Shown: one piece after another, positions 23,071 to 34,306 of the stretch
How the letters are laid out: each line of letters begins with the position of its first letter
Numbering within the stretch: position 1 is the stretch's first letter
DNA from: Lithobates sylvaticus
Lineage: Eukaryota; Chordata; Amphibia; Anura; Ranidae
Direction of reading: 5' to 3'
Length of the DNA stretch: 64,000 nt
NCBI GenBank assembly: GCA_028564925.1
Contig: CM053026.1
Location: 126,229,386-126,293,385 of the forward strand
Made by a program: the position numbers and the translations under genes
The notes under the pieces: model-generated
Database searches by the model: none
Told to the model about the DNA's origin: nothing
Seen by the model: the letters and a program-made list of their open reading frames with translations, nothing else

Positions 23071-23806
23071 CTATTTTAACTAAACCTAGTGTCCCTATCC
23101 ACAAACACTAAAATATAGCAAAACCACCACCAAGCCAAGGAAAACCAGAAAGAAACCCAGCAGTGTAAACAGTCCATGCTGTAGGGTCCGAGAGAAGTAA
23201 CCTCTGACCGTGCAGCTACAGGCTCCCCCCCAGGGAGGAAACAAACCAACAAAGCCCATAGGGATCAGAAAAAAGGCACCACTGTACCTCTTACCTGGGC
23301 TTGACCGGTGCTAGGGGTGCCTGCATCCGCCTCTGCTGCCTTGCTCTCATCCACCTTGCAGAGAAAGGGTAGGGCAAATGACAGAAAAACCTGGTTCCCG
23401 TGTCATCAGTGAGGGCCAGACGCAGAAGCGCCGGTCTATAGACCCGCCCTCTGGTCCCTGCGTTCCAGGCACTTTTAACCACTAGCACCAATGCCGCCTC
23501 AGGAAGCCACACTCCCTGAGGGCCCCAACTCCCCTGAGATGGAGACCCCGAAGGCTCCGGAACACCCCCCACCCCTGAGGGGGTGCTGGGATGGTCATTG
23601 AAACTACAAAAAGGGTAAGCCTAACACCCTTCCAATCTTGGAGAGAGCGCAGCTCCCTGGTTCCAGGCACATGCTTCCACCATGATGGAGAAACACAATA
23701 ACTGAGGCCATGGTGGAAGAGGAGGGATTTAAAGGCGGCATGTGTTTCCTGTGAAGAAGGCGGAGCTACGCTCTCTCCAAGGTTGTCCTGAAAGGCGATT
23801 TGAGAA

Positions 23807-24360
23807 ATCCTTATTTCTGTGTATAATTTGTCATCATATATGCCCATGCGAGTGCGAGAGAGAAAGGGGAGGGGAAGTTAGAGAGAGGGAAGAGACTAGG
23901 CCTGTGGCGACTTGCTATAAAGGCTAATCTACAAATCTCTAATTCTATAAACACTGCACTAACACCACAAGATAAACAAAAGTAAGATGTTGCTCCAAAA
24001 CTACTTTTAATTCTCCTTGGTTCTGGTGCGGAGCAGGTCAGTGCAGACCAAAGTCCACTTCCACTCTTCTCTCGCACCTAGCCAAAAAGTCACATTCTGA
24101 GTGTCTGTACTAGTCAAATAATGTTTTATCTGTAACAAAGAAACAAAGAGACCCTGCCTGCAGACCGTCCCTAATGCGTTTCACCCAGTGCATGCTTAAT
24201 CATAGGTTGCTGGGTGAAACGCATTTAAAGTGGGACGGTCTGCAAGTGTGGAATCGTTGTTGCTGTCACTCAAAACTTTGACTAGCTTGGTTTTTGTCTC
24301 ATTGAGACAGAATTTTAGAATATGTTCTTTCTGAAAATACACTATACTTCTACTTTAAAT
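23807..24360. other. Intronic sequence with a PLE-like hairpin block
   Basis: There is no exon. A hairpin at 24157-24248 has arms GCAGACCGTCCCTAATGCG and CATTTAAAGTGGGACGGTCT plus an inner GCGTTTCACCCAG / CTGGGTGAAACGC pair. Its left arm overlaps a hammerhead-like relic on the minus strand (24168-24206). The block looks like a folded PLE terminal fragment. Confidence 0.45.
24168..24206 (-). ncRNA. Weak hammerhead-like relic
   Basis: On the minus strand CCT, ATGATTA, AGC...GGGT, GAAAC, GCATT and AGGG occur in the right order. Stem II is poor, so I place this copy in the series mainly by its order of boxes and its resemblance to the copy at 19753. Confidence 0.4.
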
Positions 24361-24363
24361 CAA

Positions 24364-25590
24364 CATTTCCCAACCTGTTATCCATGGAACCCTATGGTTC
24401 CTTCAGGGAGGTTGCTAGAGGTTCCTTGAGCAATCAGCAATTTCCACCACTCCGATAATTACTGACACAAGTGATCTTTTTAGCCATCTGTAAGGGGGTT
24501 GTCTTTCAAATGCATGCTAGCTAGCAAGTGTGCTGGGAAATTTTTGTAGGTTTGTGATGTGTTGCCCTTCCATATGCACCTTACTGCAAAGACTAGTTAT
24601 AAATTGAGGTGGCTGCCATCGTTTCGTATAGCTTGTTCGCCAATTGGTGTGGGGGCACATTTGATGCCTTCCGTTGCCATTTGGGCTTTTACTGGGTGTC
24701 CAATGTGTTCCTGTGCCTTTCAGTGGGCTCCCTCCAGGGAAACCGGCCCTTGATTTATGCTATATGTGCGCCAACTTGCAGACAAGCCTTGATGTGTGCA
24801 ATTCAGCTTCAACATATATTTAAAAGAGGGTTGTGTTGCACACATTTGCAAATATATGTTGAAGCTGAATTGCACACATCAAGGCTTGTCTTGTATACTG
24901 TGGTCCTAATTCTATATAGTTTTGAGAGTCTGCAAGTTGGCGCACATATAGCATAAATCAAGGGCGGGTTTCCCTGGAGGGAGCACACTCAAAAAAGGCA
25001 CAGGAACACATTGGACACCCAGTAAAAGCCCAAATGGCAACGGAAGGCATCAAAATGTGCCCACACACCAATTGGCGAACAAGCTATACAAAACGATGGC
25101 AGCCACCCCAATTTATAACTAGTCTTTGCAGTAAGGTGCATATAGAAGGGCAACACACATCAAACATACATTTCCAGCACAGTTACCAGCTTGCCTGAAA
25201 AACAACCAAATTGACCCTGTCTAACGATTCACATTGCAAATGTGTGCAACACAACCCTCTTTTAATGTGAATCGTTAGACAGAGTCAATTTGGTTGTTTT
25301 TCAGGCAAGCTGGTAACTGTGCTGGAAATGTATGTTTGTGATGTGTGTTGCCCTTCTATGTGCACCTTACTGCAAAGGCTAGTTATAAAATTGGGGTGGT
25401 TGCCATCTTTTTGTATAGGTAGTCTTCCCAGTGACCACCAATGGTGATTAAGAAGAATGCTTCTTACTTAACATCACACTAAGATACCATGAGCTGCAAG
25501 TATAATACTTAGTAGGGGTTCCCTGAAACTGGAAAAGTTATTTTAAGGGTTCCTCAGTGTTAAAAAGGTTGAGAAAGGCTGATCTAATGT
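24364..25590. mobile_element. hAT-like MITE with a multiply folded interior
   Basis: The ends carry TTTCCCAACCTGTTATCC on the left and AAAAAGGTTGAGAAAGGCTG on the right, in inverted orientation. GGTTCCTTCAGGGAGG and GGGGTTCCCTGA blocks lie just inside. Between them sits a nested foldback (24517-25425) listed separately. No transposase is present. Confidence 0.6.
24517..25425. repeat. Three-armed nested foldback
   Basis: One segment occurs three times in alternating orientation: arm 1 at 24517-24783 (forward), arm 2 at 24923-25192 (inverted) and arm 3 at 25290-25425 (forward, partial). Arms 1 and 2 are joined through an inner hairpin (24782-24817 with 24851-24888). Arms 2 and 3 are joined through a second hairpin (25086-25233 with 25264-25425). 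The two loops, 24824-24853 and 25234-25263, are themselves reverse complements (AGGGTTGTGTTGCACACATT). Confidence 0.8.
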
Positions 25591-26084
25591 AAAACAACAG
25601 AGGCTCTCTTAGGTGGACTCATAGGCAACCACAAAATTAAAAATCTGTAATTGATACCAAGAAAATACATGGGTATCTATTGCCCAAAATGAAGGCCAAT
25701 ACATTCTGACCAATAATGCTAAGGGATCAATTTCAACCCAAGGATACCGTTTCCTATTTTCTCAAGAATGATCGGGTTTAAAAAGGGGCTTGCACTGTAT
25801 TTGTATATTATTGCATTGCTTAAAACATTTTATGACTTACCACAAGCAGAGACTGGTCATTAAGGGCTGTTTTGATTGGATACAACTTGAAGTCATCCTG
25901 AACATCCTAAGTCCATGGCAGGTGGGTAAGGGGCACATTTTGTGAGCTATTGCAAGTAGATAACTATGCCAGAAATATAGGAAGGCACCTGCAACCATCC
26001 ATCTCGCAAAGAGTTCTGCTAAAAAAAAAAATGTGTTTTGGACAGACTGATCCCTGAAGCACAATTTCAGTCAATTTGTTTATG
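25591..26084. other. acot12 intron d-e sequence, no repeat named
   Basis: No known exon or repeat end is present. An exon-like 66-nt stretch at 25841-25906 on the minus strand has an AG before it and GTAAGT after it, and would preserve the acot12 frame. It has no counterpart in the protein family and is treated as cryptic. Confidence 0.4.
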
Positions 26085-27604
26085 TAGAGTGCATCCGGAA
26101 AGGATTCACAGTGCTTTACTTTTTTCACATTTTGTTCCAAAATGGATTAAAAATTCATTATTTTCCTAAAAATTTTTACAAACAATACCCCATGACAACA
26201 TGAAAAGAAGTTTGTTTGAAATCTTTGCAAATTTATTAAAAAAAAAAAAAAAAAAAAAAAAAACGAAAAAAATCCCACGTACATAAGTCTTCCAGCCTTT
26301 GCTCAATACTTTGTTGAAGCATCTTTGGCATCAATTACAGCCTCAAGTCTTTTTGAGCATGATGCTACAAGCTTGGCTTTATGGGCAGTTTCTCCCATTC
26401 TTCTTTGCAGGACCTCTCAAGCTCCATCAGGTTGGATTGGGAGAGTTGGTGCACAGCCATTTTCAGATGTCTCCAGAGATGTCCAAATAGGGTTCAAGTC
26501 TTGGCCACTCAAGGACATTCACCGAGTTGTCCCGTAGCCACTCCTTTGTTAGCTTGGCTGTGTGCTTAGGTTCGTTGTCCTTTTGGAAGATGAACCTTCG
26601 CCCCAGTCTGAGGTGCAAAGTGCTCTGAAGCAGGTTTTCATCAAGAATGTCTGTACATTGCCACATTCATCTTTACCTAACTAGTCTCCCAGTTCCTGCC
26701 GCTGAAAAACATCCCAACAGCATGATGCTGCCATCACCATGCTTCACTGTATGGATGGTATTGGCCAGGTGATGAGTGGTGCCTGGTTTCCTTCAGACAC
26801 GGCTGAGGCCAAAAGAGCTAAATTTTGTTTCTCATGGTCTGAGAGTCCTTCAGGTGCCTTTTGGCAAACTCCAGTTGGGCTGTCATGTGCCTTTTACTGA
26901 GGAGTGGCTTTCGTCTGGTCACTCTACCATACAGGCCTGATTGCTGGAGTGCTGCAGAGATGGTTGTTCCTCTGGAAGGTTCTCCTCTCTACAGAAACGC
27001 TGGAGCACTGTCAGAGTGACCATCAGGTTTTTGGCCCCTCTCCCCAGATCGCTCAGTTTGGCCGGGCGGCCCGCTCTAGAAAGTCCTAGTGGTTCCAAAC
27101 TTCTTCCATTTACGGATGATAGAGGCCACTGTGCTCATGGAACCTTCAATGCTGCAGAAATATTTCTGTACCCTTCCTCAGATCTGTGCCTCAATACAAT
27201 CCTGTCTCGGAGGTCTACAGACAATTCCTTGGACTTCATGGCTTGGTTTGTGCTCTGACATGCAGTTACAGTGGGACCTTATATCAGGCAGGTGTGTGCC
27301 TTTCCAAATCATGTCCAATCAACTGAATTTACCACAGGTGGACTCCGATCAAGTTGTAGAAACATCTCAAGGATGATCAGTAGAAGTAGGATGCACCTGA
27401 GATCAATTTTGTCATGGCAAAAGCTGTACATGTGATTTTTTTTTTCATTTTTAATACTTTTTCAAATATTTCCAAACAAAACTCTTTCACATTGTCATTG
27501 TGGGGTATTGTTTGTAGAATTTGAGGAAAGTAATGAATTTAATCCATTTTGGAACAAAATGTGGAAAAAGTGAAATGCTGTGAATAATTTCCAGATGCAC
27601 TGTA
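26085..27604 (-). mobile_element. Tc1/mariner element, both ends present
   Basis: The element runs from TA plus GAGTGCATCC at 26085 to GGATGCAC-type complement TGCACTG plus TA at 27603-27604, 1520 bp. The subterminal blocks (TTTTTCACATTTTGTTCCAAAATGG and its inverse) form long inverted repeats. Minus-strand transposase remains run from an ATG at about 27240 to about 26310, including FIFQKDNEPKHTAKLTKEWL. The E-containing end (NPIENLW in intact copies) is altered to PYLDISGD. Several frameshifts and stops make it a pseudogene, and a 22-bp poly-A has grown near 26239-26263. Confidence 0.88.
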
Positions 27605-27966
27605 TGGGATAGATCTGGGAAGGGTTAGCACTACTGTCAGTAAGTGAGGATAATTCTCCCCAGTAAGGACACAGATGGCATTAAAACCTGTCAGGACAGG
27701 AAGTTATGGAAAATCTCTTGCAACTGTAACATGAACAGAACACATTTTTTTTAGTGAGCACTGGTTGGGCTTTGCCTTTTTTTTTTTACTGCTGCCCATG
27801 CTTTCCATTCCTGGTAACTTCTGCATCCCTCATTCCTGACACAGCTGTCAAGGGGATAAGATCTGATAGAAAATACTAAACAAGGGTGTCAGATTGAAAT
27901 TAAGACTTGGCAGATTTAAGTCCTCCCTACTCTATCCCAAATAGAACTGTAGCTAGATTTGAACTT
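27605..27966. other. acot12 intron d-e sequence, nothing recognised
   Basis: Short AT-rich stretch with a poly-T run near 27779-27791. No terminal repeats or exons were found. Confidence 0.5.
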
Positions 27967-27969
27967 TAA

Positions 27970-28234
27970 GTGCCGGTTCACACAGGGGCAACACGACTTG
28001 CAGGCCGACTCTGTGAGGCGACCTGCACACGACTTCAGCGGCGACTTGCAAAAAGACTTCTATATAGAAGTCAATGCAAGTCGCTGCAAGTCGCCCCCAA
28101 AATAGTACAGGAACCTTTTTCCAAGTCGGAGCGACTTGAGTCGCTCCTATTAGAACGGTTCCATTGTACAGAACGGAGCGCGACTTGACAGGCGGCTAAG
28201 TCGCCTGACAAGTCGCCCCTATGTGAACCGGCTC
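27970..28234. mobile_element. Harbinger-like MITE with TAA duplication
   Basis: The ends GTGCCGGTTCACACAGGGGC and GCCCCTATGTGAACCGGCTC are inverted and flanked by TAA on both sides (27967-27969 and 28235-28237). A 3-bp TWA duplication is typical of PIF/Harbinger. Inside, the CGACTTG motif repeats many times in both orientations. It is 265 bp long and non-coding. Confidence 0.8.
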
Positions 28235-28493
28235 TAAAGGTGGCCTGTTCATCTGCATTTCTCATTAGCAGGGTAGTTTCATCTTTAATGATTTTAGCCT
28301 GTTTAACTTGTGACTTGCTACAGAGAGAGGGGGGGGGGGGGGGGCAGAGATTTTCTTTCCTATGCCTGCAGAAAACTGATGACATCTCGACCTAGATAAA
28401 GTCACTTGACAGGAGCACAAGAATTTCTCTTTATTGGTAAAAAGGTTCTGCCTATTTCAAAACGTATACTGTTGTAGTATAGTGTGAGATGTC

Positions 28494-28508
28494 AAAAATG
28501 TATACATG
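28494..28508 (+). repeat. Target-site duplication, left copy
   Basis: AAAAATGTATACATG occurs here and again at 35026-35040, exactly bracketing the LINE. A 15-bp duplication beside a poly-A end is the mark of target-primed reverse transcription. Confidence 0.9.
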
Positions 28509-29122
28509 GCAACAACCTGCGGCTGCGGGGGATCCCGGAGGCAACGGGCTCGGAGGACTTGTCCGCCACGGTGACCGCAATCCTAAACACCCTCCTAGAC
28601 GACCCACCTCCTGCCTTGGAATTTGATCGCGTACACCGCACCCTGGGCCCCAGATCTACAGACCCAGACAGACCTCGGGATGTCCTTTGCCGCCTGCATC
28701 GATACACGCTCAAGGAGACCCTTCTACGCAGGGCATGGGACCACGGGGAAATCGAGTTTGACGGAGCACGTATTCAGATACTTCCGGACCTGTCTAGAGC
28801 TACACTCCAACGCCGCGCCATCCTGAAACCGGCTCTGGAAGTAGCCAGAAGACGAGGCTGCACTTACCGATGGGGGTACCCTCTATCGGTCCTGCTCCGC
28901 AATGATCGTGCCTCTTTTGCCATGCGCACGGCCGAGGATCTCCCTGCCTTCTTCGCCTTCGTGGGAGCAGACCCGGTGCCCGTTCCGGACTGGCTGGCGC
29001 CTCTACCTAGACCAACCGGCCGCGCGGGACCCCCAAGAGGAGGACTCAACCCACCAGCACGTCTGCAGCGATCGAGGGGAAGACTCCGCTCCACACCGCC
29101 TGAGGGACCACGTGAGTCCTAA
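28509..29122 (+). pseudogene. LINE ORF1 C-terminal part
   Basis: The frame is open for about 205 residues from the insertion junction to the TAA near 29120. It begins in the RRM-like domain (NNLRLRGIPEATGSEDL, the usual ORF1p start of that domain) and continues with FDRVHRTLGPRSTDPD and DVLCRLHRYTLKETLLRRAW. The tail is proline- and arginine-rich. ORF1p of L1-type LINEs is the RNA-binding chaperone of the particle. The coiled-coil N-terminus is missing because of the 5' truncation, and the methionine at 28484 belongs to flanking DNA. Confidence 0.85.
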
Positions 29123-30497
29123 ATACACAGAAGGTTCCAACATGTAAGGTCAGTTTCATATCACCCAGTTTGATTGTCTGATGCCCTGAGGGTTGCCCCC
29201 CCTCCCCGGGATATTGATTCTGTTGCGCTGCGGCGCCGCTCTTCCCCCCCTGCCCCCCCCTCTCTGCCTGTGGGTCAGAAGGCGCTTGGAACACTGGCGC
29301 CAGAGAACCTGCCACATAATCGCCAGTAGGAACAACTGGGGAGATACCCGCCGCTGTGCAGGAGCACCCGGTACATGCTTGGGTCCTGCACATTTTACAC
29401 ACCCCCCCCCCCCCCCACACGGAACCCATCCCAAAGTGACTCCGGCCCAGGTGGGACCCCTGCGCTACGGTAGCCCTTTACCCGTCCCAAGCACTGCCGC
29501 CAAACACGAGCCGGATCTTTCAAAGGACTGCTGCAATCAACCCACACCTTTGCAGGGTGTGCTAAGAGGACAGTCAAGACAGCCAGGGGCTATTACTCGG
29601 TGGGGCTTACCTGGACTATTAGGTGGGGGGGAGGCGATGACATGTTACGGGGGGGCTCCCCCGCACCACACCAATAATAGAAATGGCAATAGAGACGGGA
29701 CCTCTAGGTTACTTGAACTAAAGCGCAAACAAAGAGGGAGATTGCCATGTACTGTAATACAATGTGATGACGCTGAAGGAGGATATGGGTTGTGGGTGTG
29801 CGGTCGGGGGGGGGGCGCTACATGTTGCTGCCCTTTCCCCTCCCCGGACGCTCCTGCGTGTTCTGGCGCCGGGGGGGGACAGATACAGCCACGGGAGGGG
29901 GTAAATAGTAACTGTTTGGCAGGCATAATATTTCAATAGAAATACGGTGATATTGTATGACCACTCTACAGTTTTTCAGGCAACGAGTTCGGCTGAACCA
30001 ACTATGAAGGGATAAATCCCTATGTTTATTGTTATGTTTAATTTTATGTTTATGTTGATTAATGCACCTTAGTCAATGGCCACATTGAGATTATAAACCT
30101 TCCACTTTTATCTCTCTTTGTTCTCTTGGAAAGCTCACACTACCAAAATATGACTAACGGGTCTGGGGGTCCGGGGAGGGAGGGAGCTCCCCCCCAGTGG
30201 CCCATCGCTAGACACACTCCCACATAGGTAAACGTCTCACGGACCGGAGCCGTCAGACGTCCTCACAGCAAATAAGCTGTTAATTTAGGGTGCGCTTCCG
30301 CTGGCCGGCGCGCACCGAGAGCACATTTGCTCAGAAAATACCTAGGACTGCCTAGGAGTCCACCCTTACTCCTTCTCTCCACACCTTTCTGACCTTTATC
30401 TTTCTACCCTACTTCCCCGCCTCCTTCCCCCCCCCCCCCCTACCCCTTCCTACACCACCCCCACCCACAACACTACCCCCCCCGCCCACTCGCGGTC
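29123..30497 (+). other. LINE inter-ORF region
   Basis: A 1375-bp stretch lies between the ORF1 stop and the ORF2 start. It contains poly-C runs (29401-29417, 30427-30440) and poly-G runs (29806-29815). The 248-residue frame at 29193-29939 is proline/glycine-rich and shows no domain. Whether the region is an original part of the element or carries an insertion cannot be told from one copy. Confidence 0.55.
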
Positions 30498-33400
30498 ATG
30501 GAGGCGATACAAATTGTCACGTTAAATGCAAAGGGTCTCAATGTCCCAGAAAAGAGGAAGATGCTACTACACGACATGAAACGGTTGAAAGCTGACGTAG
30601 TGCTGATACAAGAAACACACTTTAGAGAAAACAAATTCCCAATCTTGAAAAATAGATACTACCCCACGGTGTATCACTCCACACATTCAGACGCTAAGTC
30701 CAGAGGGGTGTCCATTCAGATCGCAGCACGGGTCCCTTGGACACTAATAGACAGGAAGACAGACCCGGCGGGGAGATTTTTGTTCCTGAAGGGATTTATC
30801 GGGGGAGTGAAGGTGACTATTGCAAACCTTTACGCCCCGAACAGCCAACAAGACTCGTTCATTAGGAAACACTTAGAAACCCTCCGGAATTTTTCAGAGG
30901 GTCAACTTATAATAGGGGGAGACCTTAATACACCCCTGATTCCGACGGAAGACACATCCACAGGAACCTCTGCATTCCCCAGGGGGGCACGTAAAGCCAT
31001 CCACACAGCATTACACAACGCAAGACTAGTAGATGTATGGCGCCTCTTCCACCCCGGCGAGAGAGACTACACGTTCTTCTCCCACACACACCAGGTATAT
31101 TCAAGATTAGATCACCTCCTGATCCCCCATCACCAACTACAGGCAGTTAAAAACACGACCATAGGATCCATTACCTGGTCAGACCACGCACCGGTAACAA
31201 TGACATATGCACTGACTGACTATAGTACAAAACACAAACAAACATGGAGACTTAACGAAAGCCTACTCCAGGACCCAGAAGTCCTAGCGGAAGTAACAAG
31301 GGAGATGGGTCACTACTTCAGCACAAACAGTACACCTGAATGCGACAAGGGACTCGTATGGGAAGCGCACAAAGCGGTAGTCCGCGGAGTGTTAATAAAA
31401 CATGGGGCGAGGATCAAGAAAATGAGAAATGCCCAGATGCTGGAGCTACTAGACAAACTCCAAAAATTAGAGAGGGAACACAAACAGACACCGACCAGAA
31501 CAATAGGGAGCGAACTAGACATGGTACGAACAAAATTGACAGACTTGCTCCAATACAAGGCCAAGGCGGCGCTACAGATTTCACGCAGACAGTTGTACGA
31601 ATCAGGGAATAAATGTGGGAAGCTATTGGCACAGTCTCTGAAAACCCAAGCAGCAGCATCCTATATACCACACATACACAGCTCAACAGGACAGAAAAAA
31701 ACATTGCCCCAACAAATTGCCCAGGAGTTCAAGTCGCTCTATGAATCCTTATACAACTTGAACAACACACGCCCATCGGTAACACAGATAAGGGAATACA
31801 TAAGTAAATCCAAGATGCCCACCTTAGCGGCAGACACATGCCAACTCCTGGAAGAACCCATAACCCTGATCGAGGTACAGGAGGCGATAGCAAACACTAA
31901 AAAAGGGAAAGCCCCGGGACCGGACGGCCTCACGGTGCAATACTATCAGACATTCCTACCTTCACTGGGAAAACACTTGGTATCGCTTATGAACGACCTA
32001 GGCAAGGGGGGGAAATTACATGACAACGCTGCAGGCCCAAATAGCGGTGATCCCAAAAGAGGGGAAAGACCCGGGACAATGCGGTAGCTACCGCCCAATA
32101 TCTTTGCTGAACACTGACTTGAAATTGTTCGCAAAGATACTGGCCATGCGACTCCAATCACACATACCCCGAATTATTCACCTAGACCAAGTAGGCTTTG
32201 TATCCTCCAGAGAGGCAAGAGACAACACGACTAAAGTATTAAACCTGCTATACCACACAACCCACACCAAAACACCAAGTGTCTTTCTCAGCACTGACGC
32301 TGAGAAAGCCTTCGACAGGGTCAATTGGGACTTTATGTTCAACACACTGGAACATATGGGCCTAGGGAACAACATGCGGAACTGGATTGCAGCTATATAC
32401 ACACAATACCCTCGGCAAGAGTGAAGGCCAATGGTATACTGTCAGACCCCTTTTTAATTAAGAATGGGACGCGCCAGGGCTGCCCACTTTCACCCATCCT
32501 CTTCGCGCTCTCATTGGAACCGTTTCTGGCACATGTAAGAGAACGTGAATATTACAGGAATTCTGGTCAAACAAACTCAATACAAGGTGTCAGCCTACGC
32601 CGACGACCTAATGTTCACCCTCTCAAACCCAATGATCTCCCTCCCGAACCTACTACGCGAATTCACAATGTATGGTACACTTTCCAATCTAAAGATTAAC
32701 TTTTCTAAATCTGAAGCGATGGGAGTAAACATACTTCCAACCCAACTCACACAACTCCAAACCAACTTCAAGTTGAAATGGACGACGTCAGCCCTGAAAT
32801 ACTTAGGCACACTCATCCCACAGGACTACACGAAAATATATGACCTCAATTTCCCCCCCCCTCTTAAAAAAAGTAAGGACACTACTACAGCAATGGCAAT
32901 CTGGACTACACTCGTGGCTAGGGCGCTGTAACATCCTAAAAATGTCCATACTACCGAAGTTCTTATATCTCATGCAAGCCCTACCGATACATATACCACA
33001 TACATACTTCAAGCAGATACAATCCTTATTCACGAAATTTGTATGGGCCGACAAGAGTCCTAGAATAGCCAATAAGCTTCTAGTTCTCCCCAAGCAATCT
33101 GGTGGACTAGCGCTACCAAACATACGAGCCTACTACCAGGCTATCCACCTGGGACGATTGATAGACTGGTGCCGCCACCAAGAAACCAAGCTGTGGACCC
33201 AGGTGGAACAAGCCCAAACTACAACCCACCTCCAAGGCACCCCATGGTGTTACATAGGACTGACACCGGAGACTAAATGTCACCCGTTGATAGGGAATGC
33301 AGCAAAGATAAGTGCACACATCATATCCCAGCTGTCACTCTCCGCCCCGAACTCGCCATTATACCCAATACTGGGAAATCCTCTATTTATCTCAGGGCTG

Positions 33401-34306
33401 GAACACGGACCCTTTAGGCACCTGGCGGAGGCGGGCATACACCAAGCCATTCACTTCAGCAGTAGAGGGAGGTGGAAATCGGTTGAAGAACTGACAGACC
33501 CTACAGGCCCATTCCGCCTAGATTTTATGAGAGCCCTACAACTTCAACACTTCCTTACGACAGTCCCGCCACCCCCAGACAATGACCAGCAACTCACGAC
33601 GTTAGAAGACCTGTGCAACGACACGGGAGTCCTACCACACACAATCTCCCTGACCTACGCCCTCATAAACAACCCCCCAGAAGATTTTATACCCCCGGGC
33701 ATACTGAGGTGGGAGGAGGAACTGGGAACTCAATTTAGCCCCACTAAAAGACAGCACATCCTTCAATACACACACAAGTCCTCTATTTGTGCCAAGACCC
33801 AAGAGACCAATTATAAAATAATTTCACGTTGGTACAAAACCCCAGATCTATTGCATAAAATCTTCCCGACGACATCAGATATTTGTTGGCGTTGCCAGGC
33901 AGAGACAGGGACCATGCTACATATATTTTGGACATGTCCCAAACTACAGCATTACTGGAGGGTCATTCGGGAGACAATACAAAACCTCACAGAGCGCCCA
34001 ATCCCAGATGACCCAGCATTTTTTCTACTCCACGCAAATGACATTCCCCATAGGAAATATAAAAAATCTGTTATACGACACCTACTCGACGCCGCTAAGG
34101 CATGCATTCCACTTTGCTGGAAATCTACCCTACCGCCATCCATTGATCTTTGGCTCCAAAAAGTAGAAGACATAAGAAGAATGGAGGACCTCATCCTCAC
34201 AAGGCAAAAAAGACAGGAGACTTTTACCAAAACATGGCAATTCTGGACCATGTTCCTATACTCTTCAGATGGTCAAGCCTTGAGGAGTTCCGAGACAAAC
34301 CCTTAA
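30498..34306 (+). pseudogene. LINE ORF2: endonuclease and reverse transcriptase, four frameshifts
   Basis: The start MEAIQIVTLNAKGLN opens the APE-type endonuclease: LIQETHF, GGDLNTPL, YSRLDHLL and ITWSDHAPV carry the catalytic E, D/N and SDH motifs. The reverse transcriptase follows: KKGKAPGPDGLTVQYY, SYRPISLLNTDLKLFAKILA, TRQGCPLSPILFALSLEP and the YADD centre (VSAYADDLMFTL). The C-terminal part ends with CWRCQAETGTMLHIFWTC, a C-x2-C-x8-H-x4-C motif. Frame changes occur near 32010 (G run), 32400 (CA run), 32540 and 32855 (C run). Summed length is about 1270 residues, full size for this family. The protein nicks target DNA and copies its RNA in place. Confidence 0.93.

Larger units (their letters stand above)
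16838..23806 (-). mobile_element. DIRS-type tyrosine-recombinase retrotransposon, fossil
   Basis: The layout is that of DIRS-1. Inverted terminal repeats lie at 16867-16963 and 23697-23775 (GTAGCTCC and CTTCTTCACAGGAAA blocks in opposite orientation). An internal complementary region at about 17072-17130 joins the complement of the left edge (near AAACTATGCCC) to that of the right edge (CGCCTTTCAGGACAACCTTG). Genes read on the minus strand in the order gag-like, reverse transcriptase, RNase H, tyrosine recombinase. The copy is broken many times, lacks part of the polymerase region, and contains a PLE insertion (18651-21350). It looks old. Confidence 0.85.

Noticed and set aside
28484-28508. 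Methionine at 28484 as the start of LINE ORF1
   Set aside because: It lies in flanking DNA and the target duplication; the LINE begins at 28509 inside ORF1, so the apparent start is chance.
29193-29939. 248-residue frame between LINE ORF1 and ORF2 as a third LINE gene
   Set aside because: Composition follows C and G runs, the frame has no conserved motif, and a single copy cannot show selection.
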